Assembly (NCBI GenBank): GCA_014534385.1
Contig: JACVRP010000241.1
Span: forward strand, 1-5,892
Length of the DNA: 5,892 bases
Source of the DNA: Cyanobacteria bacterium Co-bin13
GTDB taxonomy: Bacteria; Cyanobacteriota; Cyanobacteriia; Phormidesmidales; Phormidesmidaceae
Direction: 5' to 3'
Position 1 is the first letter of the stretch. Each line of letters starts with the position of its first letter. Positions 5,627 through 5,892 of the stretch are shown in pieces. The notes under the pieces were generated by a model that saw only the letters and a program-made list of their open reading frames with translations, was not told the DNA's origin and ran no database searches. Both the position numbers and the translations under genes were made by a program.

Positions 5627-5639
5627 TAGAGCTGCTCTA
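5627..5639. promoter_or_regulatory. 13-bp palindrome upstream of the DUF1830 gene
   Basis: TAGAGC-T-GCTCTA is a perfect inverted repeat with six-base arms around one base, 77 bases before the DUF1830 start. It has the shape of a dimer-binding operator, but no regulator is identified and it matches neither the NtcA nor the LexA consensus. Confidence 0.3.
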
Positions 5640-5681
5640 AAGGAATTACCGCATCACATTTCTAGGCTGACCGACGAATTA

Positions 5682-5712
5682 AATAAAAAGTTCCTCACCG
5701 TCGAACGGCAGG
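5682..5712 (-). terminator. Possible terminator of the minus-strand gene at the right edge
   Basis: On the minus strand, AGG 5710-5712 pairs with CCT 5693-5695 and ACGG 5705-5708 with CCGT 5698-5701, around a three-base loop and small internal bulges. AACTTTTTATTT follows. It lies about 30 bases after the stop of the partial gene. The stem is short and imperfect. Confidence 0.4.
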
Positions 5713-5741
5713 TTTTGCGCTGACGGGAACCAACGCTTGTT

Positions 5742-5892
5742 CTAAGGGGAATTGGGGTAGATCGCTGGAGCTGTGCTGGCCTCCTCAATAATGGCAAGTA
5801 GCTTTTGGGTAGCCCTAGGATAGCCCTTCAGCTTCATGAAGTTAATACAATCTTGAGGCCAGGGTAAAAGCGACAGGCTGACTGGATCGACT
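5742..5892 (-). CDS. C-terminal fragment of an unidentified protein, running off the window
   Basis: Reading the minus strand from base 5891, a frame stays open for 49 codons and stops at TAG 5744-5742. The end of the product reads INFMKLKGYPRATQKLLAI (16-34) followed by IEEASTAPAIYPNSP, a composition and amphipathic pattern that look like real protein rather than chance. Its 5' part lies beyond the right edge, so only the C-terminus is visible. I do not recognise the family. Support comes from the protein-like sequence and from a possible terminator hairpin about 30 bases after the stop. An open frame of 49 codons can occur by chance in high-GC DNA, so this remains moderate. Confidence 0.5.
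   Translation of the reverse strand, partial: VDPVSLSLLPWPQDCINFMKLKGYPRATQKLLAIIEEASTAPAIYPNSP

Noticed and set aside
5581..5741. NtcA or LexA binding site, riboswitch or small RNA upstream of DUF1830
   Set aside because: No GTA-N8-TAC or LexA-like box and no recognisable riboswitch or tRNA-like fold could be found by eye; only the palindromes and the weak terminator are reported.

Overview
The window looks like cyanobacterial chromosome. Three perfect HIP1 octamers (GCGATCGC) lie within genes, the gene order lpxC-fabZ-lpxA-lpxB is the one usual in cyanobacteria, and a small DUF1830 protein, a family I know mainly from cyanobacteria, sits near the right edge. High-GC codon choice and the protein sequences suggest a Leptolyngbya-like or other Synechococcales organism, but the genus is a guess.

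Left part (1-3658): four plus-strand genes of the first Raetz-pathway steps. LpxC (deacetylase, 5' end cut by the window), FabZ (hydroxyacyl-ACP dehydratase), LpxA (UDP-GlcNAc acyltransferase) and LpxB (lipid A disaccharide synthase) follow one another with gaps of 78, 70 and 3 bases. LpxA and LpxC act in sequence on UDP-GlcNAc, LpxB joins the two sugar units, and FabZ draws on the same hydroxyacyl-ACP pool. lpxD is absent here. In E. coli lpxD precedes fabZ; here lpxC does.

Middle (3659-5225): a 191-base spacer with two short direct repeats, a possible -10 box and a strong Shine-Dalgarno leads into an exbB/tolQ-like gene with a TTG start, overlapped by 4 bases by an exbD/tolR-like gene. Together they would form an inner-membrane proton-driven motor. 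The ExbD carries a roughly 90-residue Pro/Gly/Gln/Ser-rich tail with collagen-like triplets, the most unusual protein feature seen.

Right part (5226-5892): a perfect 25-bp-arm hairpin separates exbD from a convergent minus-strand DUF1830 gene and probably terminates both. Beyond it lies an upstream region with two small palindromes, a possible terminator, and the C-terminal 49 codons of an unidentified minus-strand gene that runs off the window.

I found no mobile element, CRISPR array, RNA gene or defence system. Most of the window is ordinary housekeeping sequence; the points of interest are the ExbD tail, the exbB leader, the long shared hairpin and some start-codon conflicts.
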